A DNA stretch of 64,000 nt from Prosopocoilus inquinatus (lineage: Eukaryota; Arthropoda; Insecta; Coleoptera; Lucanidae). The position numbers and the translations under genes were made by a program. The notes beneath the pieces are model-generated. The model saw only the letters and a program-made list of their open reading frames with translations, was not told the origin of the DNA and ran no database searches. Shown one piece after another: positions 19,732 to 32,408 of the stretch. Location: positions 13,472,001 to 13,536,000 of the forward strand of contig CM069875.1 of the NCBI GenBank assembly GCA_036172665.1, written 5' to 3'. Numbering within the stretch: position 1 is the stretch's first letter; the number at the start of each line of letters is the position of its first letter.

Positions 19732-20429
19732 AAAAAAATGTCGTTTTTTTCTTCTAATTTAGAAAGCTTGTATTAAACGAAATATACACTGAGATTCTTA
19801 TAAGACTGCACATAGTAATTATTATCAACGGAAGCTTTATTACATTATTTCCAAATTTATTTTATTCGCCATGGTTACCATGCGTTGTTAGTAATGACAC
19901 TACTGATTTTGAATTGTCAGCTTGAATTAAATTGCTCTTTTGATTTACCGTAAAATGTATACAACCGCCGAAAAAGGGGAAATGTAGTACACATTATTCT
20001 CTAATGGAGCTTCATTGATAGAGGTCTTTGCGTTATTTGCCGCCATTTTTCAGATAGATCAATTATTCTCTTCCTTAATACTTCCTATATGCAATTTGTA
20101 AATGATTCAGCATTAAGAATTAAGTAGTAACTATGGCAACGTAATGTTAAAACCCCTATGTGCAATTTTATATGATTCAGAAATGTATTATCTGATCACG
20201 TAATTTTCGTCTATGTGCAGCGTTACAAGACTCTCACTGTATTAATTTTCATTAAACTACGCAATTTCCACTTTCATTAGTGATCCTTTGCCATCTTCCA
20301 ACTTCTCTAGAGTCAAGGGATTGTATTAATTAAGTATACTCTTCAATTTGCAAATAAAAAAATTATATTTGGCTACCTTCGAAATAAGAATTAGTTGATA
20401 AAGAAGAAAACGACTTTTTTTCAACAACC
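19732..20429. mobile_element. mariner-derived deletion element, ~700 bp
   Basis: Ends match inverted: GGTTGTTCGGAAAAAAATGTCG at the left, and GGTTGTTGAAAAAAAGTCG as the reverse complement of the right end. TA flanks both sides. The TTAGGTTG start is usual for mariner TIRs. At ~19955-20060 a decayed frame reads MYTTAEKGEM, a stop, then YTLFSNGASLIEVFA, resembling the N-terminus of a mariner/Tc1 transposase. It is therefore probably an internally deleted copy. Confidence 0.6.
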
Positions 20430-22400
20430 TAATATTTTCGAACCTTTTTTGGCAAACTAAAACAAATTTATATGAAAATTTCTAATTTAGGGAATTGAAA
20501 CTGACGTTTTATTTGACAGTGACGACCAATATTTATTGCTCGCGACAGTATACCGGATGAGTCATATATCTGCCTAACTTCCCTATCAATAGAGATAGGG
20601 CAAAAATATTTTAAGAAAAATTGTTTCACATGTCAAGTACTACAACTCTGTTAAATTAGTTAATGTCGATCTGCGACTGTTTTCTAGCGGTCACGTCTCC
20701 TTCGATTTTTTTTAATTACAAGGTACATTTCTAATAATGGATTTTGACAGCAAGATTATTTCTCTTTCTGATGGTGTAAGAGTTTAGCTATTTTAGATAA
20801 CAGAAATTTTCAGAAAAACACCAAAAACTTTTCCACGACAGTAATTCGGATATGGTGCGTTTTAACAATAATGGTCGCAAACAATAATCATGTAGGTACT
20901 AGAACTAAAACTTACTCAATGACGATAGAGCTGAGCACATAACGTGTGTTTAACTAACTGTAGTATCTGTATTTCGGTTGTAAATTTGTAGGTTAATAGT
21001 GAATTCCTTGTGATTTTTTGAATATTACCTTAATCCCAGCAAAGTTAATAAACTCAACCATTTTAACAAATTTGTAAGTTATCATACGGTATAACACCTT
21101 AGGAAAAAAAATTCAGTTAAGTATATATCAAATGTACGACCTTCTTTAGTAATACATTTCCTCGCTTTTTTAACGAAAATTGCAAAGACAGCAAAAGCAC
21201 TGTCCTTTCGGCACTCTTCACTGATAAATATCACATCTATTGATTCTTTATGAGGATAATGCGTATTAATGAGTATCAAATACTCACTTTTTAAGTTAAA
21301 ACTTTACCTTTTAAGTTTAGAGATTCTAAAGTTTCGCACAAAGTCTGTTATTTAGTAGAAAATGAAGGATTATTGTTTGTTTTATTAGTTATGGGCAATT
21401 AGATATAGAAACAGAACATATCGAGTGTTCATTAAAAAAAAAGGCCAGTAGGCTGTAGAAGGCTTTTGTTGTCGGGAACGCATGTCGTGATTAACATCAT
21501 TTGGATTTCAACATTGAAAAGTTGACGGTTAACCTAACCAACAAAACTCGAAAGCTGCTCCTACAATTTTTTTTCTAATATTTATACTTTATAAAAATAT
21601 TCGGTAATAAACGTTTCTTTTTGAACTGTCTTCTTTGAGTTAAAGTGAGGTAAGAAATGCAAGTGACGCTTCATGCTAGTATGACGCTAGTCGTATGAAG
21701 AACCCTACGCTAGACGTTCAGAATAAATTCATGGCTATCTAGACCGTTTTTTTAATTGAACACTCGTTATTAAAACGCAGATTATAAAATTAGCAAAGAA
21801 CCCTTTAAAATTATACGAACATCCTCTGAAATGATATCCAAGTAATAAAACCACTTTCGCACTATAATCCGTGGCTTACTGCAATGCAGAAGTTTTTGGT
21901 CTTTTTCGAAGAGTTTTTGTTATCTAAGGTGGAAAAACTGTTACGCCATCAGAAAAAGAAAAAGATTTTCTATCAAAATTCATCATTATCGAAGGAATCC
22001 AAGGAAGCGTGGCCGCTCGAAAACGATTACAGTTCGAGGTTAACTGAATTAACAAAGATATAGTCCTCAACATGCCAAATAATTTTTCTTAAAAATTTTT
22101 TGCTCTATTTCTATTGTTAGAAAAGTTATTAAAGAAATGTAGATATGTATATGAATCACCCGGTATAAGAAGAAAGTGTTTCAGAATAAATATTCTATCT
22201 TAAGAGTGAGAATTTTTACTTTCCATTATTAAAAATTATTTCGGAATTACACTGCTCAAAAAAGAAAAGTAGTCACTATTTTTTGTTGGCGTATTTTTAC
22301 CAAGGCTTAAAATTTGTAAGTAAAACTTAACGTATCTGTAATTCAGTTGCTTGTTTAGTCACCCCTAACTTGTATAAAAATTAATTTGCACTTAATCAAG
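20430..22400. other. no gene
   Basis: AT-rich DNA with only short frames lacking motifs. I see no repeat partners in this window. Confidence 0.4.
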
Positions 22401-22407
22401 TTAATAT

Positions 22408-23950
22408 TTAAAAATGTTCAGCATGCCAAATGCAAGTCAAAACACAATAATGACTACTTTTATTTTTTGAGTAATATATTACATTCACTAATGGTCGTGG
22501 AGAAAATTTTTTATTATTGATTTTTCTAAAACAACTTTTTGCGTCAATAGTTTGTGCATGCTCAATATCCAAACATAGACAGAACAGTTCCAGTGAGCAA
22601 CTTTTAGCGTGGCTTAAAAATGCAATTTGACAACATTTTAATAGGTTCCGATAAGTTTTCATAAAAAGTGTCGCTTGATTCTCAGATATTTTTTTTGCTG
22701 CGTAATATTTGAAAAAAAAGAAGATTTTTGATTTACTCAAGTTGAGAAGTAGTAAGTGGGCATTTAATACTCTTACGAATGATTAGCTTATTCATTTATA
22801 AATAAAAAAATATTTAAAATAATCAAATTTGCTTTTAGATTCTCAGCTGTTGCATGCACAAAAAGATTTCAGACGATTTTTCACGTAACATCTGCAGCTA
22901 AAAATCCTCGGACGGGTAAACCTATTTTTATTAGCGCGAATATTTTTTTAAAGTTATTTTCTTCTTCAACCCCCACCCTTTTCTGCAATGGCGTCATCGA
23001 CATTTTTTTTTAATAGCACGCCCCTAAACCGGCAAATAAACATTTGTTTCAACACCTTAGTTGAAATAAATGATAAAAAGTATCATCAAGTAAATTTGAC
23101 AGATCTTGATAATTTTTCTTCCGTGGAACCTCCATTTGTTGTGTGTATTTTTCGTAATTAATATCTCGGGTACCGTGAGTGCGAATGTCAAATTATGCAT
23201 ATTGATGAAATCAGAATTTTCAAATCTACCCAAATCTGCTAAAAAAATGGAGGTGTGCTATTTAAAAAAAATGTTGAAGACGTCATTGCGCAAAGGGGTG
23301 GGGGTGTAAAAAAAAATTACTAAAAAAATATTCGCGCTAATGAAAATAGGTTTACCTGTCAGAGGATTTCAACCGCAGATGATCTGGTACTCATTTATAT
23401 GACTTGTTCCACACTAAACGTTCACAGTGTATAACTATTAATATATTAATAAATAGTTTTGGCTGAAAATTAATGTGATAACGTGTCTCCCGATTAATTC
23501 CCATGTTATTTGTGGTATCATTTATTACAGGAACTAACCTGTTTCGTTACTCAAGTTAATGTTGGTTAAAATGTAAACCAGTCAGCGGCGTTACGTATGT
23601 TTTACGCATTGTAGTTGGCTAAATCAAATTTCAGGAGTGAAGCGTATGCGGTAGATAAAAAAAGTGTCTGTATTATGTATTATACAGTGTGAACTTTGTG
23701 TTTGGATATTTTCTACAGATTTTTTCATTAGATTATAGGAGTCCGACCCACAGGTAAAGAAATGATGCCCTTTTGTGTCGTTTTGTGTCATGGCACTGAC
23801 AGAGTATCAAAAATATTTTTTTTTCGAAATATTAGAGCGAAGAAAACTTTGTCTGGCAACCAAGAGCCACATTTTGTAATTACTTATTGAATCCTACTAA
23901 AATTTTATCTAATGTGTCCAACAATTCCAAATTTAATTTTCTTATCTTAT
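22408..23950. mobile_element. decayed Tc1-like palindromic element, copy 1, with nested foldback
   Basis: 22490-22888 matches 23975-24369 directly (CAATAGTTTGTGCATG, CAGTGAGCAACTTTT, TTAGCTTATTCATTTATA, CAGACGATTTTTCACG). 23815-23950 matches 24860-24955. The left tip is lost. In the middle lies a separate palindromic block, annotated on its own. Confidence 0.6.
22889..23381. mobile_element. 493 bp foldback element
   Basis: The outer ~100 bases are inverted copies: CATCTGCAGC...CCTCGGACGGGTAAACCTA at the left and CATCTGCGG...CCTCTGACAGGTAAACCTA as the reverse complement of the right. GCGCGAATATTTTTTTA and CCCCCACCC are shared further in. It follows CAGACGATTTTTCACG, the same position at which the centre of copy 2 begins, so it may have replaced the middle of the older palindrome. 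Confidence 0.6.
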
Positions 23951-23951
23951 A

Positions 23952-25100
23952 CCGTGACCGCCGAAAAGTTCGCACGATATAGGAAAATTTTTTATTATTA
24001 CTTTTTTTGGAAAGTTTTTGCACTAATAGTTTGTGCATGTTCAATAACTAAATATAGGCAGAACAAATCCAGTGAGCAACTTTTGATGTGGCTACAAATG
24101 ATATCTTTTTAAAATGCGAGAATTTAATTGTCATAATTAGGAATTGCGGGACAATTTAGACAAAATTTTGATATGAAATATGTCACTTGATATTTTTTAT
24201 TTTCTTAGGTTTGCTCAAGATATGGAGCAGTAAATGGGCATTTAGTACTTCTTACAAGTGGTTAGCTTATTCATTTATAGGCCTGCGCAGTATTTAAAAC
24301 CATCAAATTTGCTCTTGGGTTCTTAACTGTTGTATGCACAAAAAAAATCAGACGATTTTTCACGATACCGGTGCAAAGCCTGTTTTACCTAAAATTTTGT
24401 GTTATCAGTTTTGATTTCTTGATTACATAAATCTGATAACCGTAACTTAGCTTTAACAGACCGAAAATTGCTAGCGTTGCGTACAATTTTTATTTTGGGG
24501 CCGTTTAAGATCAGTTCTTATAAAATCGAGATTTGTACAAACAGTGAATATTACATCGCTACCACGATAAATATCGATTTTGTAAGTACGAATTACGGGT
24601 CCAAACCAAAAAGTAGTAGCAATTCTTGGAATTTTCGGTCTGCTTAGACTAAATTGGAGTTATGAGAATTATATTATGGAGAAATCAAAAATAATAACAC
24701 GAAATCTTATGTAATAAAAGCCTTGCACCAAAAAATGTGAAAAATTGTTTCAAATTTTTTTGTGCGTGTAACAGTTTAGAATAAGCTAACCACTCGTAAG
24801 AGTTAAATGTCAAATTCACATCTTGTGCAAAACTGAGAAAATCGAAAATCTTTTTTCTGAAATATTAGACCGAAAAGAATTTTGTCTTGCAACCAAGGAA
24901 CACACTTTATAAATACATGTCCAACAATTCCAAATTACACTTTTTTAAATTTCGTATCCCAACTAAGTGCATTTTTTCCAGTTCTGTCCTGCTTGTGTTT
25001 GGTTTTCCGAATATGCACAAACTTTTGACACAAAAGGTTTTTAAAAAAAATCAATAATAAATAATCTTTCCGTATGGTGCAAACTTTTTGGCGGTCACTG
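23952..25100. mobile_element. Tc1-like non-autonomous palindrome, copy 2
   Basis: TA-flanked 1,149 bp element ending CCGTGACCGCCGAAAAGTT and, inverted, CAGTGACCGCCAAAAAGTT. These resemble Tc1-type TIRs. The arms continue inward for most of the length, including GTGCAAAGCC...AGACCGAAAATT around the centre, so the element is nearly one long hairpin. No transposase frame remains. Confidence 0.7.
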
Positions 25101-25551
25101 TATAAATGCTATTTTTAGCCACACTAAAAGTTGCTCACCAACTCTGTCCTATTTATATTTGGTTATCGAACATGCACAAAGTATTGCCGCAAAAAGTTAA
25201 AAAAAAATCAATTTTCCCATATGGTGGGAACTTTTTTAAAGAAATTATTACAAGTACAAAGTTTTTTTAATCTCGAACCGGATAGAAATATGATGAGAAC
25301 ACACTCAATTTTTGGCTATAGATTTACAGCTTATTATTATTATTATTATTATTACAGTATATGTATTTAAAAATAAATTATTGGTAAGCTTCGAATTATA
25401 GCGCAAAGTAAAAAAGAAAGGATAACCACTAAAGTAATCCTTAATAATGCTAGAAGAATCAAATAAATCTAATTATTACATACGAAATTCAAAATAATGC
25501 AACTGTTTATAAGCCATACATTTCTGAATAATTTTTAATTTCTTTTCAAAG
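25101..25551. other. intron sequence before exon; TTA microsatellite
   Basis: Starts with TATAAATGC and a degenerate repeat copy related to the preceding palindrome. A (TTA)n tract lies at about 25333-25355. The 3' end supplies a polypyrimidine stretch (AATTTCTTTTCAAAG) that serves the acceptor at 25550-25551. Confidence 0.5.
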
Positions 25552-25971
25552 GCATAAGTGATTGGTCTGAACGTCATAGGAAAAGCTTTATCGCTGAAAA
25601 GCGTTATTCTCCTGCTAGAGAAAGGATATCGCCATTAGATGGTCGCGAATATCAGCGTTCTCCTGTGCCAGATTACCGTACTTCTCCCATACAAGAACGT
25701 AGGATATATTCTGCGAGGGAGACAACTCCGACACCACCTCAGCGTAAGAAAACAATAGAAAGACGCCAAAGGATATCGCAGGATAGCCGCTATGACAGCG
25801 GATACAGGACACCTTCAAGAAATGAGACCAGAGACAGTAGAGATGAACCCCTGGAAGAACCACCACCGGATTACTCCCCTCCAAGTCCTCCGGCAATTGT
25901 AGTGGAAAAGAAGCTGCAGAAGACACGCTTTGCCGCCGAACCGCAGAAGCAAAAAAGTGGAAATATAATAG
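25552..25971 (+). CDS. internal exon of an unidentified host gene, Ser/Pro/Arg-rich
   Basis: An AG acceptor after TTTCTTTTCAA and a GGTAAAC donor bound 420 bases that stay open in one frame (phase 1 in, phase 1 out). The ~140 residues are strongly basic and disorder-prone, with repeated S/T-P sites: YSPARERISPLDG, YQRSPVPDYRTSPIQERR, ETTPTPPQRKK. There is also an acidic Pro patch EEPPPDYSPPSPP that includes a PPxY-type WW-binding motif. Codon choice and GC are unlike the AT-rich surroundings, which supports real coding sequence. I do not recognise the protein; a cytoskeletal, adaptor or membrane-protein cytoplasmic region would fit. Symmetric phase means it could be skipped without a frame change. 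The next exon is probably 40074-40362. Confidence 0.75.
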
Positions 25972-27338
25972 GTAAACAATTTTATTTAAGCAATATACAG
26001 CTCAATAATTATACAGGATGTTTGGTTATTGCTTGAACAAATTAAAACTGTAGATTCGGGTTACCATATGAAGTAACAAACCTACACATAATGTCCGTTC
26101 TGCCCATTTTTGAAATATTTCGAAAAGTATCAATTGTTTGGATCCGCTGAACCGTATTTATCACACAAGCGTCCATTAAAGTAAATATTCGATATGCCCG
26201 AATGCATAAATCAGCGCGAATCTATGCTAACACGTGCAGGCCCATCGTTTTTAATAGTTTGGATAAAAGTTACCGCAGAAATTGGACTCGAGTTAAGGTG
26301 TACTTAACCTTTAACAGGTCATGTGACGTCTGACAGACTATGCAATGTGCGAATTTCGGCTCACAATGTTTGGTTACCGTGCCGTTTATAATTTATTTTA
26401 GCGACATCTAGACACAAACTGATATAAATATATTTTAAATAATCTAATATAAGGTGTGCTTCTAACATACGAGTAGTTATTACACAATTAAAACAAGAAA
26501 GAACACAGTTTTATTATTATTTATATCCGTGATCTGTCAGATGCCACATGACGATTTGCGTACAAAAATTTCACATGAAAAGCACAAGGGCCATGATTTT
26601 TCCTGAAATATTTTTTTGTGAACTCGTAACATGTTTGTAAATAAAAATAACTTGTAAATATTTATATAAACGTCCTTTCAAGTTTCATCCCTTTGTAAAA
26701 TAATAAAACTTTATTAGACACAATTGCAAGTGCGAAAAATGTAAAAATTTCATTCTTTGTGCGTACATTTATTCTGACCTGTACACTTTAAAATCTGTTG
26801 AGGCACTTTCCTTTCATTATTTGCATTGAAAGATGTAAGCAAAAAAAGAAAGAAACCGTCAGCGAAATTTTTGGCTTCTGCCCAGGCGGACGATGTTTGC
26901 AGCATTGGAGACATTAATTAGTGGTTTCCAAACAATTTTTTTCGATTTTTGTTTCAATTTTTTTCTCGAAAACGAAAGCTGTAGAAATGCAGGGTCTCGC
27001 AAGTTGAGTAGTCTATTAAAAGTTCTCGGGGAAAGGGACATACAAATATGCTGAAAATTAACACATTGCCCTAGGAGGAAGTGATCCTTCCTTTTTTTTT
27101 AGATTCTACCTGTTATTCCAAGGAAAAGTTGTTAAGGCTTCGCTATACTTAAATGTAACGGTGGCTTCGCTATACTTAAATGTAACGGTTTTTGAGATAT
27201 CTTAAATTATTTCGGTAGCCTTTCATTTAAGAGAGTGTATTTACGACACTATCAAATTTCAATATTCAAGTTGCCTGTCGCTTAAAAGAATATTGATCAG
27301 CCTTTCAAATCATATTCTAGTTATCATTGAAAAATTCA

Positions 27339-28382
27339 CAGGATGGTCAAAATATGGTGTCGAACTTTGTTCTGTTCAACTGCCCAAAACTCAGTTTTCG
27401 TAAATGGAACACCCTATATATTTTCGCATCATGAGATCAAATTCTACATCAATTAGTAGTAGCATTCCTTATACCTACTCCCAATAGTTTTCTTGTTATC
27501 AATTATTGTTTCTTATAATGGCATTCTGCTATTCCCTATACCTATTTCCATTAGTTTTTTTGTTATCAATAATTTTTTATTTTATTTGCTAATTAAATGC
27601 ATTCATACAGTTATTCATATCTAACTTGGGAAAAAAGAAGCAGATATTGAATTCCTGTTTTTTAAGAAATAAATAATTGCTAACCATAACATTATTTTGT
27701 CGTACATCTTGGAATAAAGCTATAGGTAAATACTTATCGTAATACTTACTATTTTCATAAACAAGGGTCTTCAAAAATAAGTGTACCTTCTTTCTAAAAC
27801 AATTTTCTTTGTCAGGCTAACATTTTTGTTAAAAAAAAGCGAAAGCAAAACTTGCAATGGGTAAAGTGATAAAAATAATTAAACAGTTTTATTTATTATT
27901 CTAGAGTCCGTGTCATACGGAGTAAATATTGTATAAAATTTGCAAATAACTGAGACAAGAGTAAAATCAACTAATAAATATTTACAAAGATAACCTATCT
28001 CTCCCACTGTAAAAATTTTGCACAAAATATGCCATCGCGTCGTAGTCCTTGACAATGAAGCATTAAGGTTCCTTTTTATTTGTTTTGTTAATTTTGTCAA
28101 TTTTTTTGTTTTTATTTGTACATATCTGTTAATATAGCTTGTAACTCAATAAATATTTTTGTTTTGTCGACACATACAGTGAAGAATTATCATAATTTTA
28201 GCAAAATATGCCATTATAAGAAACAATAATTGATAACAAGAAAACTAATGTAGTAATCGATGTAGAATTTGATTCTGCATCTCTGCATCTTGATGCAAAA
28301 ATATACAGGATGTTCCATTTACGAAAACTTAATTTTGGACAGTTGAACAGAACAAGGTTCGACACCATATTTTGACCACCTG
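27339..28382. repeat. long inverted repeat (arms ~190 bp)
   Basis: 27339-27535 and 28198-28382 are inverted copies: CAGGATGGTCAAAATATGGT against CAGGTGGTCAAAATATGGT, then TGTTCTGTTCAACTG, CGTAAATGGAACAYCCT and TTTTCTTGTTATCAATTATT. Both arms contain a GGAACAYCCTGTATA motif facing outward, so each arm seems to carry the tip of a mariner-like element plus its flank. The right arm overlaps the left end of the mariner at 28306. Confidence 0.65.
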
Positions 28383-29670
28383 CACATCATAATGCACTGT
28401 TATACGAATATTGTAAAAGCCTAAGTTTCATCCTTACAAATTATCAATTTCTCAAACAATGCCTGCGTTTACAGATAACTGGATAGGTGAAGCACAGTTC
28501 AAATTTAAAGTTCTTTGGACAGATGAAACGAGGCTTATAAACTGTGACATTTTTAATAGACACAATGAGCATCATTGATTAAAAGAAAATCAACATTAAG
28601 TTGAACAAAGAAGACCATAAATTAAATTAGGTTAAATGTTTGCTGCGGTATCATTGGATGAACAGGTATCGGTCCATACGTTTTTAATGGTACTTCATTG
28701 GTTACCTTCATTTCTTACAAATGATTTTGAAAATATATTGAACGAATTAAATTGGGGAGCGAGAAAAGATAAAGTCTATCCAAGGTTGTGTGCAACAATA
28801 GATAGAAATAGATAGAGATAGATATTTTTAGTTTATTTTTGTTCTTCATAGTTTAGATTTGCAATACGAAAGTCCTATTCTCCGACACTGGTACTCGTAG
28901 TTACAGTTGTTGTTCATCCGGTGAATTTAAAGGTTCTTCTCAGAACCTCAAAAATGATCTTCCAAGGTTTCGCCACTTCGTATTTCTAAACTGCTCCAAC
29001 AAAGTAATTTATACATACAAATAAACATTTGTTTCCATGGCCAACTATATTAACAATTTCGAAACTGCCAAATATCCATCGTTTTCTTAAATATACATAT
29101 CAAATGATACATCGTTGGAAAGATAAAAAATTCCATGTTTTTTCTACCACACCTACTAGGGTTTCCATTAAAAAAAACCGATGTTTATGTCATAATTCAA
29201 AAACAGGAATTTACATGGACAATTTAGTTCGACTATTTAATTAAGAACATAATTCTGTACAACTTTTGTTTTTACAACAAGAATAACCGAGTTATATGCA
29301 TCTGACGAAATTGTAAAAAATCAGTTTTTTCGAAATATCTAGCCAGCCATGAAGTAAGTAAGAAAAAAGAGCTGCATTAAACTGACCACCTAAAACTACA
29401 ATCTTTCCCCATTTAACCATCTCTCTAGCTCTGCTAGTTTCCAAGATCCCCATGCTAAACATCGAAAAAAACTCACCTGTATGTAAAAGGTGACTACGCG
29501 AGAATTCCTACCCCCTTTAACTCTTTGATTTTCGATTTTAGGAAAAAACGCTTAATACAAAACTTATAGGGACTAATTCAAAGTTTCTTTGTGTGGTCAC
29601 AGAAAAACAATTGATGGTCGAATAAACGAAATATAAACTAAGCTTAAGTTTTTTTAAATGGCACACCCTG
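28306..29670 (+). mobile_element. decayed mariner-type element, ~1.37 kb
   Basis: TA-flanked left end CAGGATGTTCCATTTACG and right end whose reverse complement is CAGGGTGTGCCATTTAAA. Length is right for a mariner, and a transposase remnant lies inside in the plus orientation. Confidence 0.6.
28417..28760 (+). pseudogene. mariner/IS630-type transposase remnant
   Basis: One frame reads PKFHPYKLSISQTMP, then FKVLWTDETRLINCDIFNRH before a TGA near 28576. This matches the usual LHPYKI...IIFSDEA...N-H pattern with the first catalytic Asp. After frame changes, FAAVSLDEQVSVHTFL and NDFENILNEL resemble the segment before the second catalytic Asp. The remainder has decayed. Confidence 0.6.
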
Positions 29671-30374
29671 TATTTTATTAAAATAAAATTCTAATGAGAC
29701 TACATGTATAATAAAACTAATAATAATGTAGAAGGTTTCTATAAAATAATTCCTGTTTAATTTTTCTTATTTTTTATTTTAGAAAGAAAAAAGATAAAAA
29801 AAGTAGAATTTATTTCAGTACTGCTACAGATACTCACAACAGACAATTGAGCGTCGGATACCCAGAGAAATAAACGAAGTTTTGGTTTTAAATAAAATAA
29901 CTTTAAATAAATGTTTACCTTTATCATATTAAATGCATTTACAGGTTTTCTAAAAATTAACTTTTTAACTAGAAACGAATAATATTTCGGAAAAATTGAA
30001 TTTAAAAAAATGACTAAAAATTTAACATAAAACATTCAAAGCATCTTCAACTTTTTTATGTAAAGTGTAAATCTTTTTAAAATGTTTTGATTCAAATCTC
30101 TTAGTATAAACTAATCATTATGCCAGTTTTCTATTTCTAAAATTCAAAAATAAAATAAATTAAATAAGAATTATTTTATAGACACCTTCTACCTTATTGG
30201 TTTTATTATATACGTAATCCCAGTAGAATTTAATTTATAATCGAAAATAGTAATAATATACAGGATGTTCCATTCAAAGAAACTTAAGTTTAGTTTGTAT
30301 CTTGTATATCCGATCAGCAATTGTTTTTCTGTAAGCGCACGGAAAAACTTTGAATTAGTCCCTATAAGTTTTGT
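29557..30374. repeat. long inverted repeat (arms ~190 bp)
   Basis: Arms at 29557-29745 and 30182-30374 match inverted: ACAAAACTTATAGGGACTAA, CAGAAAAACAATTGMTGRTC, then the mariner-tip motif and a poorly conserved interior. The architecture is the same as at 27339-28382, with an outward-facing ACAGGRTGTTCC tip in each arm. Confidence 0.6.
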
Positions 30375-30500
30375 CGTTCAAATTAAGAAAAATGAACTGT
30401 TTTTAATCAGGATTACAGTGGTGATATTAAAGAAACAATTGCGTATCGCATTCTCAAAATACTTGAATCTGTAAAGTTTTCTTTAATGGAACACCCTCTG
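30261..30500. mobile_element. 240 bp MITE with mariner-like tips
   Basis: TA then CAGGATGTTCCATTCAAAG at the left; reverse complement of the right end CAGAGGGTGTTCCATTAAAG. Short and without coding capacity. Confidence 0.5.
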
Positions 30501-30836
30501 TTTTTATCGGCACATGAAAGAACACTAAATTATAAATACAAATTATTCTTTACTGTTTCTCATTTAAACCAATACTAAACGAGTTATTGCGATATTTGTA
30601 TTCATCTTTTACAAAAAAAATATTTTATTAAAAATTGCTACAAATCGACTAAATTGCAATAGGTTATTGTGTTGTAGCGATTTCGGCCCTAATTGTTAAA
30701 CGATTAAACGATCTTCAAACGTTTCCGCCAGCATTACAAATGTTCTTATTAGTAAATAAATAGTATTTTGAAGAAAAATTATGAAAAATCAAGCTAAGCA
30801 TTCTATTTATAATAAAAAAATGCATATTTATAGTAT

Positions 30837-31141
30837 TGTTACAGCCGTGACGCGCAAACAGATCTATTTTTAGCATCAGTACGCCACCCTAGTATGTTCC
30901 AGCAACAGAGGGCTCCGCTATATAAGCCGTACGATACGCCAGGAGTAGTTAGTTATAAAGTTGGTTATTAAGATAGCCAGCGAAGGGTTCGTACCTCGAA
31001 TAAATAGAAAGTACATTTTGTGAAAGTGTTATTTGATAGAGAAGCTCATTACTACTGTGTTAATTGTGTAAATCGACAGCTTATAATTAAAGTGTTCTGA
31101 AATTTAACGACTATAATTTGTGAACCCCAAAATTCGTAACA
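30837..31141. repeat. solo LTR with GTAT target duplication
   Basis: A 305 base unit starts TGTTACAGCC and ends TTCGTAACA, giving TGTTAC/GTAACA ends, and is bracketed by GTAT at 30833-30836 and 31142-31145. A related unit with its own target duplication is at 41363-41696. Contains TATATAAGCC near 30920, a likely TATA box. No internal region is present, so this is a solo LTR left by recombination. Four-base duplication suits Ty3/gypsy-like elements. Confidence 0.88.
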
Positions 31142-31794
31142 GTATCAATGTTTAATAATTTGTACGTAAATTATCTTGAAAACCATTAGAGATAACCATT
31201 ATAATGTTCATACAAAAAAGAAAGAAAATTACATTTTGTATCAGATGCCACAGAAAAAAGTCAATGGTTACGTTTAAAAAAAATCAAGTTTTTCATGGTT
31301 GAAAAGTGTCTACTTCTGTGGGTCCCCTGTAAGCTCCTTGTAAAGTGTGCTGTTTATCCTTTATCAGAAAAGAGTTACTTTATCTCTGTGTTCAAGCAGA
31401 GAAAAGTACAATTCTCTAGCTTTTTTATATTTCGAAATAATCCAATTTATAGTTACCACTGTAATCGCCAAGACTTTTGTGAAGTAATCACTTCACTGTC
31501 TGTCTTCTAACCTAAATTTTACTGCTCCACAAATTTACGAACTCGTTTCAAAACAGCTTCAAACATTTTGAGCCAGTTGCGTATGGGACGTCACCGTTGT
31601 AACACTCACATGTATTGGTTTGAAACATTTTGAAATGTTTCAAACCAATGTGTCACAGGAAAACACTTATTATTTCAGTGTTTTTAAACTATTATATACT
31701 GTCGCCGACAAGAAAACGTGAACACTTTTCTTGACGTAAATTCAACGATACTAAAACATTTCCTGGGTAGCTGTAATTATAAAATGTCGTTTAT
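31142..31794. other. no gene; 16 bp-arm palindrome at ~31615-31650
   Basis: TTGGTTTGAAACATTT and its reverse complement are separated by two bases, a perfect short hairpin. A 71-codon frame at 31295-31510 has no motif. A single AACGTGAAC motif lies near 31722. Confidence 0.45.
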
Positions 31795-32335
31795 GAATGA
31801 CAAACAAATAGCTTTAGTTGCAAACTGAATGTTTTTATTTTTTAATACTTTTGTTAGTCGGGATGTAAGATTTTGTATGAATATTAAAGAACTAAAAACT
31901 TTACCAACATTAATTGCTTGTGAATTATTATTAATTTGAGAAATGGGTTCTATTCTTAGTTGAGTATTGAAAATTAACTTATTTAGCATTGAATTAGAAT
32001 AGCTATTTTTTAATGAGAATATTTTTTAATTTGTGTAGGCTTTTATTCAACAAGGAAGCAAAAAAGACAAAAAAATTATTCTCATAAAAAATAGCTATCC
32101 TAATGCAATGCTAAATAAGTTAAATTTCAATACTCAACAAAGAGTAGAACCCACTTCTCAAATTAATAATAATACACAAACAATTAATGTTGGTAATTCA
32201 CAAACAAATAATGTTGTTAAACTTTTTAGATCTTTAATATCCATACCAAATCTTATATCTCGACTAATAAAAGTATTAGAAAATAAAAACATTCATTCGT
32301 TTAATAAAATTGTATCAGGTAAAATTATATTCTAG
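31795..32335. repeat. inverted pair of a repeat with a conserved short frame
   Basis: 31795-31990 (minus) and 32095-32335 (plus) are inverted copies. Both stay open for ~70 codons: MLNKLNFNTQQRVEPTSQ on plus and MLNKLIFNTQLRIEPISQ on minus, followed by INNNTQTINVG and SRLIKVLENKNI. A third copy is split by an insertion at 33785-33867 and 35567-35660. I do not recognise the peptide. Confidence 0.6.
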
Positions 32336-32408
32336 ATAAATTTTTCTCTTTAAAATTCCATTAGATTATATATTTAAAAAAATTGTTTCGGAATATAATA
32401 ATGCAACT

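Noticed and set aside
25615..25926. 103-codon minus frame over the first host exon
   Set aside because: Antisense shadow; the plus strand has the splice sites and the compatible next exon.
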